Source: an uncultured Lachnospiraceae bacterium
Lineage (GTDB): Bacteria; Bacillota; Clostridia; Lachnospirales; Lachnospiraceae
Assembly: GCA_947564645.1 (NCBI GenBank)
Contig: CANOCU010000021.1
Coordinates: 1-55,213, forward strand
DNA: 55,213 nucleotides
Reading direction: 5' to 3'
The notes under the pieces are model-generated. The model ran no database searches, was not told the origin of the DNA, and saw only the letters and a list, made by a program, of their open reading frames with translations. The translations under genes and the position numbers were made by a program. Each line of letters starts with the position of its first letter. Position 1 is the stretch's first letter. Of the stretch, positions 16,289 through 25,039 are shown in pieces.

Positions 16289-16975
16289 ATGGCAAACATT
16301 CTGGTTGTTGAAGATGAAAAGAGCATGCAGGAAATTATTGTGGAATATATGCGGCGCGGCGGACATACCTGCTTTACGGCAGACGACGGAATGGATGCGC
16401 TCATGGTATTGAAGGATCATCCCATGGATCTGATGATCCTGGATATTATGATGCCCCATCTTGACGGATTTTCCGTCTGTAAGATGGCAAGGGAGATAAG
16501 CAGCCTCCCGATTATCATGCTGACGGCCAAAAGCAATGAGGACGATAAATTAAAAGGCTATGATCTGGGCGCAGATGACTATATGACGAAACCTTTCAGT
16601 CCGAAGGTGCTGCTGGCAAAAGCAAACGCCTTACTGCGCCGCTTATCTGTCCTTCCGGCAGACACCGTAAACACCACAAACTCTGTTTGCGGGGGAGCTA
16701 TTTCCATCCTCCCGTCTGCCCATAAGGTTTTTCTGGAAGGGCAGGAGATTACCCTGACCCATAAGGAATATGAACTGCTTTATTTCCTTATGTCAAACCC
16801 GGGACAGGTCTTCAACCGGGAACAACTGTTGAACCGGATATGGGGATATGATTTTGAGGGGACCACCAGGACCGTGGATACGCATATTAAGACCTTACGG
16901 CAAAAGCTGGGCGGGGAGGGCAGACATATCGTTACGCTCATCCGGTCCGGTTACAAATTCGAGGTGACGGCATGA
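16289..16975 (+). CDS. OmpR-family response regulator of the ABC-exporter module
   Basis: A 228-residue two-domain regulator. The receiver domain (1-115) has VVEDEKS acidic residues, the phospho-acceptor in LMILDIMMP, and K in YMTKPFSP. The winged-helix domain (about 130-228) ends with GTTRTVDTHIKTLRQKLG, the recognition helix of OmpR/PhoB proteins. I start at ATG 16289, preceded by AAAAAGGG; an in-frame ATG at 16223 adds 22 basic residues unlike the family. Its gene overlaps the kinase gene by 4 bases. The 11-bp TTCACA repeats at 18115-18153 between the kinase and the exporter genes are probably its binding sites (inference). Confidence 0.93.
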   Translation: MANILVVEDEKSMQEIIVEYMRRGGHTCFTADDGMDALMVLKDHPMDLMILDIMMPHLDGFSVCKMAREISSLPIIMLTAKSNEDDKLKGYDLGADDYMTKPFSPKVLLAKANALLRRLSVLPADTVNTTNSVCGGAISILPSAHKVFLEGQEITLTHKEYELLYFLMSNPGQVFNREQLLNRIWGYDFEGTTRTVDTHIKTLRQKLGGEGRHIVTLIRSGYKFEVTA

Positions 16976-18048
16976 AAATGAGTGATCATATGAATCTGTT
17001 TACCATCCGGAAAAAATTAGTGATGGCTTCCAAACTGATGGGAGCCGTTCTGGTATTCTCTTATGTGCTTTCTACCAGGCTGCCGTTAAACGCAGATGCT
17101 TCTTTTATGATCTGGCTTCTGTCTGTTGCCGTCTTAATCTGCGTGATCGACCTGTGGATGGCCAGGTTTATCTCCAGGCCCGTGTCTGAACTGAATGAAG
17201 CCGCCGGCAGGATGGCAGAGTTAGACTTCTCACATCTTTGTGAGGTGACAGGGCGTGATGAGTTCGGGCAGCTTTCCCATAGTCTGAACGTTATGGCCGG
17301 GAATCTTCAGAAGGCATTTGAGGAGCTGGAACAGGCAAACAGGAAGCTGGAACAGGATGTGGAGCAGAAAAAACGCCTGCTGGCTGAGCGGAAGGAACTG
17401 GTGGACAACCTTTCCCATGAAATGAAGACGCCCCTGGGCGTGATCCGGGCCTATGCCGAAGGACTGCAGGATGAAACAGATGAGGAAAAAAGGCAGGATT
17501 ACTACGAGGTCATCATAGCGGAAACGCAGCGTATGGGCAGCCTGATCACGACACTGCTTGACTTATCTGCACTGGAAAACGGAGCCACACAGCTTACCCC
17601 GAAGCGCTTCGACTTTGTGGAATTTCTGGAGACCGTAGCCGGGCGGCTGTTGATGGATATCCCGGATGCTGATTTTGAGCTTCAGTATGACTTGCCGGGG
17701 CTGCCTGTCTATGTCCATACAGATAAGGGCAGGATGGAGCAGGTGCTTAATAATCTGATCGTCAATGCGAAGCGGAATGTCCGACCGGGCGGTATTTTGA
17801 AACTTTCACTCACAGAACAGGATGGTGTTTTGGACTTTTCCGTCTATAATCAGGGACACCCGATTCCACAGGAAAACCTTTCCAAAATCTGGACGAAATT
17901 TTACCGCGACAAGAATACAAAATACAACGGTTCCGGACTGGGACTCGCGATCGTGGCGCAGATTCTTTCCATGCAGCATCTGGCGTATGGAGCAGTAAAT
18001 CGTCCGGACGGTGTGGAGTTCTGTTTTTCCATTCCTATTGTAAAATAA
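16972..18048 (+). CDS. Sensor histidine kinase of the ABC-exporter module
   Basis: A 358-residue membrane kinase. Two membrane segments (about 18-36 and 44-62) are separated by only a few residues, so there is almost no outer sensor domain, as in intramembrane-sensing kinases for cell-envelope stress. A HAMP linker (about 63-115), a coiled coil, the H-box LSHEMKTPLGVIRAYAEG and an ATPase domain (NNLIVNAKRN, GSGLGLAIV) follow. It shares ATGA with the response regulator. With the exporter downstream it most likely senses a peptide antibiotic or envelope stress, perhaps through the ABC complex. Confidence 0.9.
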   Translation: MKMSDHMNLFTIRKKLVMASKLMGAVLVFSYVLSTRLPLNADASFMIWLLSVAVLICVIDLWMARFISRPVSELNEAAGRMAELDFSHLCEVTGRDEFGQLSHSLNVMAGNLQKAFEELEQANRKLEQDVEQKKRLLAERKELVDNLSHEMKTPLGVIRAYAEGLQDETDEEKRQDYYEVIIAETQRMGSLITTLLDLSALENGATQLTPKRFDFVEFLETVAGRLLMDIPDADFELQYDLPGLPVYVHTDKGRMEQVLNNLIVNAKRNVRPGGILKLSLTEQDGVLDFSVYNQGHPIPQENLSKIWTKFYRDKNTKYNGSGLGLAIVAQILSMQHLAYGAVNRPDGVEFCFSIPIVK

Positions 18049-18058
18049 AAAATAATCC

Positions 18059-18108
18059 AAACGAAAAGCTTTGGTTACTGAAAAGTAATTGAGGCTTTTT
18101 ATTTTAGA
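18059..18108 (+). terminator. Terminator-like hairpin after the kinase gene
   Basis: Nested pairing AAAAGC...TTACT-GAAA-AGTAA...GCTTTTT followed by ATTTT lies 10 bases after the kinase stop. It would separate the regulator genes from the exporter operon and its own promoter. Confidence 0.5.
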
Positions 18109-18114
18109 AAAGAT

Positions 18115-18153
18115 TTCACAGAGACTTCACACCGATTTCACATGGACTTCAAT
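18115..18153 (+). promoter_or_regulatory. Four 11-bp direct repeats (TTCACA), response-regulator operator
   Basis: TTCACA at 18115, 18126 and 18137 and TTCAAT at 18148: four copies with exact 11-bp spacing, i.e. one helical turn. This is the arrangement used by OmpR-type regulators that bind as head-to-tail dimers. The array lies 66 bases before the 50-residue protein gene that opens the exporter operon; TATTCT at 18163-18168 could be the -10. Confidence 0.7.
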
Positions 18154-18218
18154 GCACTTTTCTATTCTTACCTCATCAGGAGGAAAGATATTTTCCTCAA
18201 AATAAGGAGGTAGTGGTT

Positions 18219-18371
18219 ATGTTTTTAGGTTTGGAATGGTACTGGTGGATTGTGATTGTGGTGGTACTCATTGTTTCTGTTCCGCTCAAGGTAAAGTTTA
18301 TGAAATGGTGGGGTAAGCGTCAGCAGGAGCAGAAGAAGGGGCAGCATGGGAAGTGGGGTGATGACGAATGA
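18219..18371 (+). CDS. 50-residue single-pass membrane protein before the ABC exporter
   Basis: ATG 18219 is preceded by AAGGAGG at 7-8 bases. The peptide starts MFLGLEWYWW, has one hydrophobic helix (about 9-25) and a basic, Q/K-rich cytoplasmic tail ending WGDDE. Its stop overlaps the ATG of the ATPase gene (ATGA), so translation is coupled. It could be an accessory subunit that links the exporter and the kinase, but I know of no characterised homologue. Confidence 0.7.
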   Translation: MFLGLEWYWWIVIVVVLIVSVPLKVKFMKWWGKRQQEQKKGQHGKWGDDE

Positions 18372-19216
18372 TTGAGGTCAGGAACCTGACATTTTCATAC
18401 AGCAAAGACAAGCAGACCCTCCACGGCCTGGACTTCACCGTGGAGGACGGGGAGATTTTCGGCTTCCTGGGGCCGAACGGCTCCGGAAAGTCTACGACGC
18501 AGAAGATACTCACCGGGATTTTGAAGGGGCATGGCGGGAAAGTCTCCCTGTTCGGGCAGGACATCTCCTCTGCCCGCGGGCAGGAGTTTTTCCAAAAGAT
18601 CGGAGTCCTCTTTGAGTTTCCCTATCTGTATGCCAATTTGAGCGCCGTGGATAATCTGAACTATTTCGCCTCGTTCTACCCAAAGGAGCAGCGGCGGGAT
18701 GTGGGGGAGCTGCTTAACATGCTGGAGTTTAAGCCAGACTTTCTGAAAAAGCCGGTGTCCTCTTACTCCAAGGGAATGCGCCAGAGGGTAAGCATGGCGA
18801 GGGCGCTGGTGAGTAATCCCCGGCTGCTGTTCCTGGACGAGCCCACCAGCGGCCTTGACCCCTCCGGTGCGGTGCTGTTCCGGAAAATCATCGAGCAGGA
18901 GCGGAAAAAAGGGACGACGGTCTTTGTCACCACCCACAATATGGTGGACGCTGATCTCCTGTGCGACCGGGTGGCATTTATCGTGGGCGGAAACCTGGTG
19001 GCTCTGGATACGCCCAAACGTCTGAAGGAGAAAAACAGCAATCACCGGGTCGTCATCGACTATCTATATCAGGGGCGGCGGGAGACGAAAACCATAGAGG
19101 CTCCGGAGCTGGAGGCGGGCATCCCCTTTGCCCATGATGAGATCATCAGCATCCACTCCCAGGAACCGACGTTGGAGGATATGTTTATCCAGTACACAGG
19201 AAGGGGGTTATCCTGA
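18368..19216 (+). CDS. ABC transporter ATP-binding protein
   Basis: A 282-residue ATPase of the drug/bacteriocin export type. Walker A GPNGSGKSTT (about 39-48), the Q-loop region FEFPYLYANLSAVDNL, the signature YSKGMRQRVSMARAL, Walker B LLFLDEP and the switch H in TTHNMVDAD are all present. A C-terminal extension of about 70 residues resembles that of BcrA/lantibiotic-immunity ATPases. It overlaps the gene before and the permease after, so the operon is one translation unit. It powers the two membrane proteins that follow. Confidence 0.93.
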   Translation: MIEVRNLTFSYSKDKQTLHGLDFTVEDGEIFGFLGPNGSGKSTTQKILTGILKGHGGKVSLFGQDISSARGQEFFQKIGVLFEFPYLYANLSAVDNLNYFASFYPKEQRRDVGELLNMLEFKPDFLKKPVSSYSKGMRQRVSMARALVSNPRLLFLDEPTSGLDPSGAVLFRKIIEQERKKGTTVFVTTHNMVDADLLCDRVAFIVGGNLVALDTPKRLKEKNSNHRVVIDYLYQGRRETKTIEAPELEAGIPFAHDEIISIHSQEPTLEDMFIQYTGRGLS

Positions 19217-20208
19217 TGGGAAAAGGCTTTTGCGCTCTGTTCAAAAAAGACTGCCGGATGCTGGCATCGGGGAAGTTCTTCCTGATGGCAATCGGTTTTC
19301 TGGCTCTCTATACGGCCTATGTGAACCTGGGCTATATCCGCTTCATGCAGATGGAACCCTACAATGTATACCTATATGACCCGGCGGAAACACAAGCTTC
19401 CAAATCTCCCCTGGTGCAGACCGTTCCGTCCATGGAGGCTATGGACTATGCCCTGTCCTCCGATGCCAACGGCGTGGGGCTGGACGCCAGTGCCGGGGAG
19501 GTGCGGGTGGTGCTTTACAAAGGGGCGGAATACATCGACAACCACCGGGCGGACTATGCCCTGTCCCTGTTGGAGCCCTCGGTGAGTCATACCCCGGAGG
19601 TGCTTGGCACAAACACGCCGGAACAGAAAGCCAGGAAAGAGATCACCTGCGAACTGCTGTTTTTTGAACTGGCCGCTGTAGGCTTTCTGGGGATTGCCGT
19701 CGTGCTGTTCAAGGAAAAGGGCATGGGCGTGATCCGCGTCCACGCCATCCTTCCGCTGCATAAAGACCTGTTCCTGCTGTCCAAGCTGGCAGTGTTCCTG
19801 TTCTCCGATCTGGTCTTTGCGGTACTGCTCACCCTGCTGAACACAGGGCTTGCAGACGGGGCGGCGGTGCTGCCTGCCGTTCTGCTCCAGACAGCGGTTC
19901 TGTCGCTGATGATGGCCCTGGTGGGACTATTGTGCGCATTGCTGTTAAAGGACTTTAGGCAATTTACGCTGGCTTATCTGGTCATTGCCATTTTTGCCGC
20001 CACACCTGTATTTTTGTCCGCCAATACATCGGTCAAATTTGATTGGATCCATTATCATCCGTTCTATCATGTCTACATGGGGCTGAAAAATGCCTATTTT
20101 GGAACGGCCATTTCGCCGGTCTATTATGCCGGTGCTGCCGGTACGATTGTGCTGCTGTTCCTGGCGGTGCGGCTTGCGTTTCATCGGGAAATCGGAAAGG
20201 AGGGATAA
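19216..20208 (+). CDS. ABC-2 type permease, first subunit
   Basis: A 330-residue membrane protein with one N-terminal helix (about 17-35), an extracytoplasmic stretch of about 115 residues (MEPYNVYLYDP to TPEQKARKE) and five further helices from about 150 to 322. This is the plan of ABC-2 export permeases. Its ATG overlaps the TGA of the ATPase gene (TGATG). It pairs with the next permease as a heterodimer. Substrate is probably a peptide antibiotic or lipid, judged only from the regulatory context. Confidence 0.85.
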   Translation: MGKGFCALFKKDCRMLASGKFFLMAIGFLALYTAYVNLGYIRFMQMEPYNVYLYDPAETQASKSPLVQTVPSMEAMDYALSSDANGVGLDASAGEVRVVLYKGAEYIDNHRADYALSLLEPSVSHTPEVLGTNTPEQKARKEITCELLFFELAAVGFLGIAVVLFKEKGMGVIRVHAILPLHKDLFLLSKLAVFLFSDLVFAVLLTLLNTGLADGAAVLPAVLLQTAVLSLMMALVGLLCALLLKDFRQFTLAYLVIAIFAATPVFLSANTSVKFDWIHYHPFYHVYMGLKNAYFGTAISPVYYAGAAGTIVLLFLAVRLAFHREIGKEG

Positions 20209-20211
20209 GAC

Positions 20212-21222
20212 ATGAGAGGATTAAAATATCAAATGAAAAGCGTTCTGCGGGATAAATTCTGCCTGATGACCTTCCTGCTTCCTATTCTGGTGGCTGTGGC
20301 TTTGCATTTCATGGGTTCCATTGATATGTCCAGCCTGGGGGAACTGCATTTTGGAGTACTGGAAAACGATCTGTCCCCGCAGACGGTTACATGGCTTAAG
20401 CGGTATGGTCCGGTAACAGCGTACGGGACACAGGAAGAACTGACCGATGCCATCAACGAACCGTCCACCAATGTGATCGGCGTGAGGGCAGACGGCGACA
20501 GCCTCAAAACCGCGGTCAGCGGGGACGAACTGGATATTTTCCGACAGGCGGCGGCAACTCTGCCCGCCCTCTATGAGCGGCGGGTAGCGGCGGGCCAGGC
20601 TAAGATCCGGACATTGGAGCGTCCGGACATCATGGAAAGTCTGCAGGGCATCTTTATCCCTGCTGTGCTGATCGTCGCCATGTTTATGGGCTGTACGTTC
20701 AATGCCATGAACATCATTTCCGAAAAAGAGGATGGTGTGGCCTTTGTCAATGAAATCCTGCCGCAGACGTCTAGCCAGTACATTTTGCAGAAGGTGGTGG
20801 TGGGGTTCCTCTTTGGAAGCCTGTCCTCCGTCGCGACCGCATGTATCTGTTTCCGATTGTCCTGGCAGAATTTGGGACTTATGCTGGCACTGATCGTCTT
20901 ATCGTCCTTTGTGGCGGCGCTGATCGGACTGTTTATCGGCAGGTTTTCCGAGGGCCTGATGATCGGCGTGGTCTATATCAAGATTGTCATGCTGGTATTT
21001 CTGGCCGTGCCCATTCTGTGTGCCCTGATTGGAGTGAGCGGGCTGCTGGCGGTCATCTGCAATATCGTCCCGTCCCAGCCGGCCTTTGAAGGCATCTTGG
21101 CCCTGTCCGCCGGGCGTATGGGGACGGCGATGAAAGACGTCGGTATTCTTGCGATTCACTGTATCGTATGGTTTGCGCTGTATGTTCTGCTCTCCATGCA
21201 GCGTAGAAGGCAATCGATTTGA
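20212..21222 (+). CDS. ABC-2 type permease, second subunit
   Basis: A 336-residue membrane protein with the same topology as its neighbour: one helix at about 18-36, an outer domain of about 120 residues (GVLENDLSPQTVTWLKRYGP onwards), then five helices with FIPAVLIVAMFMGCTFNAMNIISEKEDG, typical of ABC-2 exporters. GGAGGGAT lies before ATG 20212 and only 3 bases separate it from the preceding gene. It completes the exporter encoded by the operon. Confidence 0.85.
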   Translation: MRGLKYQMKSVLRDKFCLMTFLLPILVAVALHFMGSIDMSSLGELHFGVLENDLSPQTVTWLKRYGPVTAYGTQEELTDAINEPSTNVIGVRADGDSLKTAVSGDELDIFRQAAATLPALYERRVAAGQAKIRTLERPDIMESLQGIFIPAVLIVAMFMGCTFNAMNIISEKEDGVAFVNEILPQTSSQYILQKVVVGFLFGSLSSVATACICFRLSWQNLGLMLALIVLSSFVAALIGLFIGRFSEGLMIGVVYIKIVMLVFLAVPILCALIGVSGLLAVICNIVPSQPAFEGILALSAGRMGTAMKDVGILAIHCIVWFALYVLLSMQRRRQSI

Positions 21223-21394
21223 CGATCGGGATCCAGGCGCAACATAAGATAGTACGCAGGATCAGTTACCCCATATTACAGCAATACATGACAGAAATAA
21301 TCTAAGAAGCTATCAGCTCAACTGCTGTCATAAATGCGTGGCAATATTTGGGGTACTCCGGCTTTGAATGTATAGTAATATGAGAAATGGAAAT

Positions 21395-21430
21395 AATAAG
21401 GCAAAGTATGCAAAATGCTTTGCCTTATTT
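21395..21430 (+). terminator. Terminator before the DMT transporter gene
   Basis: AATAAGGCAAAG pairs perfectly with CTTTGCCTTATT across an 11-base loop, with T/A-rich flanks on both sides. It likely ends the exporter operon. An imperfect repeat (TACCCCATATT near 21268 and AATATTTGGGGTA near 21345) flanks a structured stretch between the operon and this terminator. Confidence 0.7.
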
Positions 21431-21482
21431 CAATTTCATGCGACCCGCCACAGGCGGTTATAATGGCAGGAAGGAGTATCAT

Positions 21483-21914
21483 ATGTTTGGGTTTTTGATC
21501 GCATTATTGTCAGGGGCTCTTATGAGTGTACAGGGGGTATTTAATACCCAGGTGACGAAGACTTCCGGTATCTGGGTGGCAAATGCCTTCGTGCAGTTTA
21601 CGGCGCTGCTTGTCTGTCTGGCGGCATGGCTTTTTACGGACAGATCCTCGTTCTCCGCGCTGTGGAAAGTAGAACCAAAATATATGCTTCTGGGCGGTAC
21701 GATCGGTGCTTTCATCACCTATACGGTGATCAAGGGTATGGAGCTGCTGGGACCGGCCAGATCGGTGATGATCATCGTCATATCGCAGTTAATCGTCGCT
21801 TACCTGATCGAGCTATTCGGTCTGTTTGGCGTAGAAAAGCAGCCGCTTGAAATGCGCAAGATCGTCGGGATGGGAATTGCCGTCGCCGGAATTGTGATTT
21901 TTAAGTGGACATAA
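21483..21914 (+). CDS. DMT-family (YdcZ-type) membrane transporter
   Basis: A 144-residue protein with five hydrophobic helices, GALMSVQGVFNTQ near the start and a final GMGIAVAGIVIFKW. It matches the short YdcZ/DUF606 branch of the drug/metabolite transporter superfamily, which works as a homo- or heterodimer. ATG 21483 follows AAGGAGT at 6 bases; the frame is open upstream but without a better start. The substrate is unknown. It stands alone, after a terminator and 79 bases before the comEA-like gene. Confidence 0.85.
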   Translation: MFGFLIALLSGALMSVQGVFNTQVTKTSGIWVANAFVQFTALLVCLAAWLFTDRSSFSALWKVEPKYMLLGGTIGAFITYTVIKGMELLGPARSVMIIVISQLIVAYLIELFGLFGVEKQPLEMRKIVGMGIAVAGIVIFKWT

Positions 21915-21993
21915 GGGACAATTTACTTTACAATGGAAATACAGTGCATAGCGGGAACTTCCTTGTCGGATCACGGTGTTCGGAAAGGAAACT

Positions 21994-22806
21994 ATGTATT
22001 ATCAGAGAAAAGTTAATAGTTGGAGAATTATTATAGCAATGATCGTTCTGGGAGCTGCTATCTGTATATTACCGGGGTGTACCCGCAGGGAACAGCTTGT
22101 GTTGGAGACCGCAGATAAGCGGGAAACGGCAGAAGAGCTGGAAGAGGCAGGGCAGAGGCAGACAGAGGAGGAAGCCGAACCGGAGCCACAGGGACAAGGG
22201 CAGGAAGAGCCGATGGAGCAGAGAAAGCCGCAGGGGCAGGAAGAATCGCAGGTGCAGATAACGCAGACGCCGTCCGGGGAAGATACGATCTGTGTACATG
22301 TCTGTGGTGCGGTGGACAGAGCCGGTGTCTATGAACTTCCGGCAGGCAGCCGGGTATTCGAGGCAGTGGAGATGGCAGGGGGCTTTACGGACGAAGCGGA
22401 TGAAAGTTATGTTAACCAGGCGCAGCGGTTATCGGACGGTGACAAGCTTGTGATCCCTACCATACAGCAGGCGCAGGATAGCAGGGAAGACGCAGACAGC
22501 GGCGCCTTACAGATCGGTATCGTGGAGCAGTCTCTGGCAGGCAGTCTGGATGGAGACGATCCGGGGAGCGGGCAGGAGCCCGGCTATGCTGCGTCGCTTT
22601 CCGCATCGGACGGTAAGATCAATATCAATACGGCTTCCGAGGCGCAGCTTTGTGAGATTCCGGGCATCGGGGCAGTGAGAGCGGCGGCGATCGTATCTTA
22701 CAGACAGGAGGCCGGCTCTTTCTCATCGATAGAGGAGATCATGAACGTAAGCGGTATCAAGGAAGGGACTTTTGCAAAAATAAAAGACAGGATCAAAGTA
22801 AATTAG
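21994..22806 (+). CDS. comEA: ComEA-like DNA-binding lipoprotein
   Basis: A 270-residue surface protein. The signal ends with the lipobox LPGC (about 26-29), then a Q/E-rich spacer, an SLBB domain (ICVHVCGAVDRAGVYELPAGSRV to LVIPT, about 90-150) and a C-terminal double helix-hairpin-helix (KININTASEAQLCEIPGIGAVRAAAIV, about 205-268). ComEA binds double-stranded DNA outside the membrane and hands it to ComEC, whose gene follows 3 genes later. I start at ATG 21994, with GGAAAGGA 5 bases upstream, rather than in-frame GTG 21976. The lipid anchor replaces the usual membrane helix. Confidence 0.88.
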   Translation: MYYQRKVNSWRIIIAMIVLGAAICILPGCTRREQLVLETADKRETAEELEEAGQRQTEEEAEPEPQGQGQEEPMEQRKPQGQEESQVQITQTPSGEDTICVHVCGAVDRAGVYELPAGSRVFEAVEMAGGFTDEADESYVNQAQRLSDGDKLVIPTIQQAQDSREDADSGALQIGIVEQSLAGSLDGDDPGSGQEPGYAASLSASDGKININTASEAQLCEIPGIGAVRAAAIVSYRQEAGSFSSIEEIMNVSGIKEGTFAKIKDRIKVN

Positions 22807-22821
22807 GGGCGTGTTTAGGGA

Positions 22822-23508
22822 ATGGGACAGAAAGTATTAGTGGTTGATGATGAAAAATTGATCGTAAAAGGCATCCGTTTCAGCCTGGAACAGGATGGAA
22901 TGGAAGTGGATTGTGCTTACGACGGGGAGGAAGCGCTGGAACTGGCGAAGAACAATACATATGATATGGTGCTTCTGGATGTCATGCTGCCCAAGATGAC
23001 AGGATTTGAGGTTTGTCAGCAGATCCGGGAATTTTCCAATGTTCCGATCGTTATGCTGACCGCCAAAGGCGAGGACATGGATAAGATTCTCGGACTGGAT
23101 TACGGCGCGGATGACTATATCACCAAACCATTTAATATTCTGGAGGTCAAAGCCAGGATCAAGGCGATCATGCGCAGAACCGCCCGCGGCAGTGATAACA
23201 GAGCTGCCGCGAAGGTGGTGGAGAAAGGCGGTATGCGGTTAGACTGCGACAGCAGGAGAGTCTATATTGATGGAAAAGAGATCAATCTGACGGCGAAGGA
23301 ATACGAGGTGCTGGAGCTGTTGATGAAGAACCAGGGCAAGGTGTACAGCAGGGAGAACCTGCTGAAGCTTGTGTGGGGTAACGATTATCCGGGAGATGTC
23401 AGGACTGTGGATGTACATATCAGAAGACTGAGAGAAAAGATCGAGAACATCCCGGGAGAGCCGGTATGCGTCAGAACTAAATGGGGTGTAGGATACTATT
23501 TTGCTTAA
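22822..23508 (+). CDS. OmpR-family response regulator (WalR-like)
   Basis: A 228-residue regulator: receiver domain with VVDDEKL, phospho-acceptor in MVLLDVMLP and K in YITKPFN, then a winged helix ending DVRTVDVHIRRLREKIE. The closeness to WalR/PhoP proteins and the pairing with a kinase of the WalK plan suggest control of envelope functions. It lies between comEA and comEC, 15 bases after comEA, and overlaps the kinase gene by 8 bases. Confidence 0.93.
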   Translation: MGQKVLVVDDEKLIVKGIRFSLEQDGMEVDCAYDGEEALELAKNNTYDMVLLDVMLPKMTGFEVCQQIREFSNVPIVMLTAKGEDMDKILGLDYGADDYITKPFNILEVKARIKAIMRRTARGSDNRAAAKVVEKGGMRLDCDSRRVYIDGKEINLTAKEYEVLELLMKNQGKVYSRENLLKLVWGNDYPGDVRTVDVHIRRLREKIENIPGEPVCVRTKWGVGYYFA

Positions 23509-24973
23509 AAATAAACTATGTAACATAAAAATTCTAAGAAGTCTGAAATCCAGAATCTTCCTGATCCTGCTCATAGTCGGATTGGTTCCCTGTATCAGTA
23601 TGCGGTATGCGATCTTACAGAACTATGAGCAGCGGGCTGTCAGTGTCAAAATTTCTGACGTCTCCACACAACTTAAAATTCTCGCCAATCACCTGATAAC
23701 ATATCACTACCTGCAGGATACCTCGTCCGAAGTGATCAATGCGGAGCTGGATCAGCTGTCAAGCCTTTATGACGGACGGGTGTTGGTGATCAATAATGAT
23801 CTTAAAGTAGTGAAAGATACTTATGGGATCAGTGAGAATAAGACCATTATATCGGAGGAGGTAGTGCGCTGTATCAAGGGTGAAAATACCAGCCGGTATG
23901 ATAAGAACAACGGCTATGTGGAAATGACGATTCCCATTACGGAGACGGTCACCTTCGGCGGCGATGAAAAGGAAAAGATAGAGCGGATAGAGATCGTGCG
24001 GGGCGTTATGCTGGTGAGCGCCTCAACAGACAGCATCAGGATAACGATGGAAATCCTCAGCCGTAAGGCATTGATCGTGGAGGTCATCGTCATTCTGGCG
24101 ATTGTCATCGTTTCGGTGTTGGCGGCAAAAGTTCTGATCAGGCCTTTCGAGAAAATAACGGAAGCATTGAACCGGGCGCAGGAAGGTTATACGGATGATC
24201 CGATCTCTGTTACGGACTGCCTGGAGACCGAGCATATAGGCGACGCTTTTAACAGGGTTTTGGGAAGAATGAAGGTACTTGATACTTCCAGGCAGGAGTT
24301 CGTTTCCAATGTGTCTCATGAGCTCAGGACGCCGATCACTTCCATGAAAGTTCTGGCAGATTCCCTGATCAGTCAGAAGGATGTGCCCATAGAATTATAT
24401 CAGGAATTTATGACGGATATTGCCGAGGAGATCGATCGGGAGGATAAGATCATTACGGATCTTCTTTCTCTTGTGAAAATGGACAGGACTGCGGCAGATT
24501 TAAATATTACAGAGGTAGATATCGATGCGTTGGTGGAGCTGATTATGCGCAGGCTGCGCCCTATTGCGCAGAACAGGGATGTGGAAGTGGTATACGAGAG
24601 TGTACGCCCGGTGACGGCCGCGGTGGATGAAGTCAAGATGACTCTGGTTATCTCCAATCTGGTGGAGAATGCGATCAAGTACAATAAAGAGCATGGGTGG
24701 GTCAAGGTGAAGCTGGATGCCGACCATCAGTTTTTTACGGTGGAAGTGGCGGATTCCGGGGTGGGCATTCCGGATGAGTGTCTGGATCATATCTATGAGA
24801 GATTTTTCCGTGTCGATAAGTCACGTTCCAGAGAGATCGGGGGTACAGGCTTAGGCCTGGCGATCACCAGAAGCGCTATCCTCATGCACAGAGGAATCAT
24901 TAAGGCGGAGAGTGTCGAAGGGGAGGGGACTACTTTTACGATTAAAGTACCCTTAAAGTATATTCCTGTATGA
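23501..24973 (+). CDS. Sensor histidine kinase (WalK-like)
   Basis: A 490-residue kinase starting at TTG 23501 inside the regulator gene. It has a membrane helix at about 18-36, an extracytoplasmic domain (about 40-185) of PAS/Cache size, a second helix (about 188-210), HAMP, the H-box NVSHELRTPITSMKVLADS and an ATPase domain (SNLVENAIKYN, DSGVGIP, GGTGLGLAI). There is no cytoplasmic PAS domain, unlike true WalK. The start codon is unusual, but translational coupling explains it. The signal is unknown; GerMN and competence genes next to it suggest surface or growth-phase cues. Confidence 0.9.
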   Translation: MLKNKLCNIKILRSLKSRIFLILLIVGLVPCISMRYAILQNYEQRAVSVKISDVSTQLKILANHLITYHYLQDTSSEVINAELDQLSSLYDGRVLVINNDLKVVKDTYGISENKTIISEEVVRCIKGENTSRYDKNNGYVEMTIPITETVTFGGDEKEKIERIEIVRGVMLVSASTDSIRITMEILSRKALIVEVIVILAIVIVSVLAAKVLIRPFEKITEALNRAQEGYTDDPISVTDCLETEHIGDAFNRVLGRMKVLDTSRQEFVSNVSHELRTPITSMKVLADSLISQKDVPIELYQEFMTDIAEEIDREDKIITDLLSLVKMDRTAADLNITEVDIDALVELIMRRLRPIAQNRDVEVVYESVRPVTAAVDEVKMTLVISNLVENAIKYNKEHGWVKVKLDADHQFFTVEVADSGVGIPDECLDHIYERFFRVDKSRSREIGGTGLGLAITRSAILMHRGIIKAESVEGEGTTFTIKVPLKYIPV

Positions 24974-25039
24974 GTGCTTCCTGAGGAACCGGCCGTAAGA
25001 ACAGTTTCAGTAAAGCATAGAAAAGAGTTGTGGGTGCGT

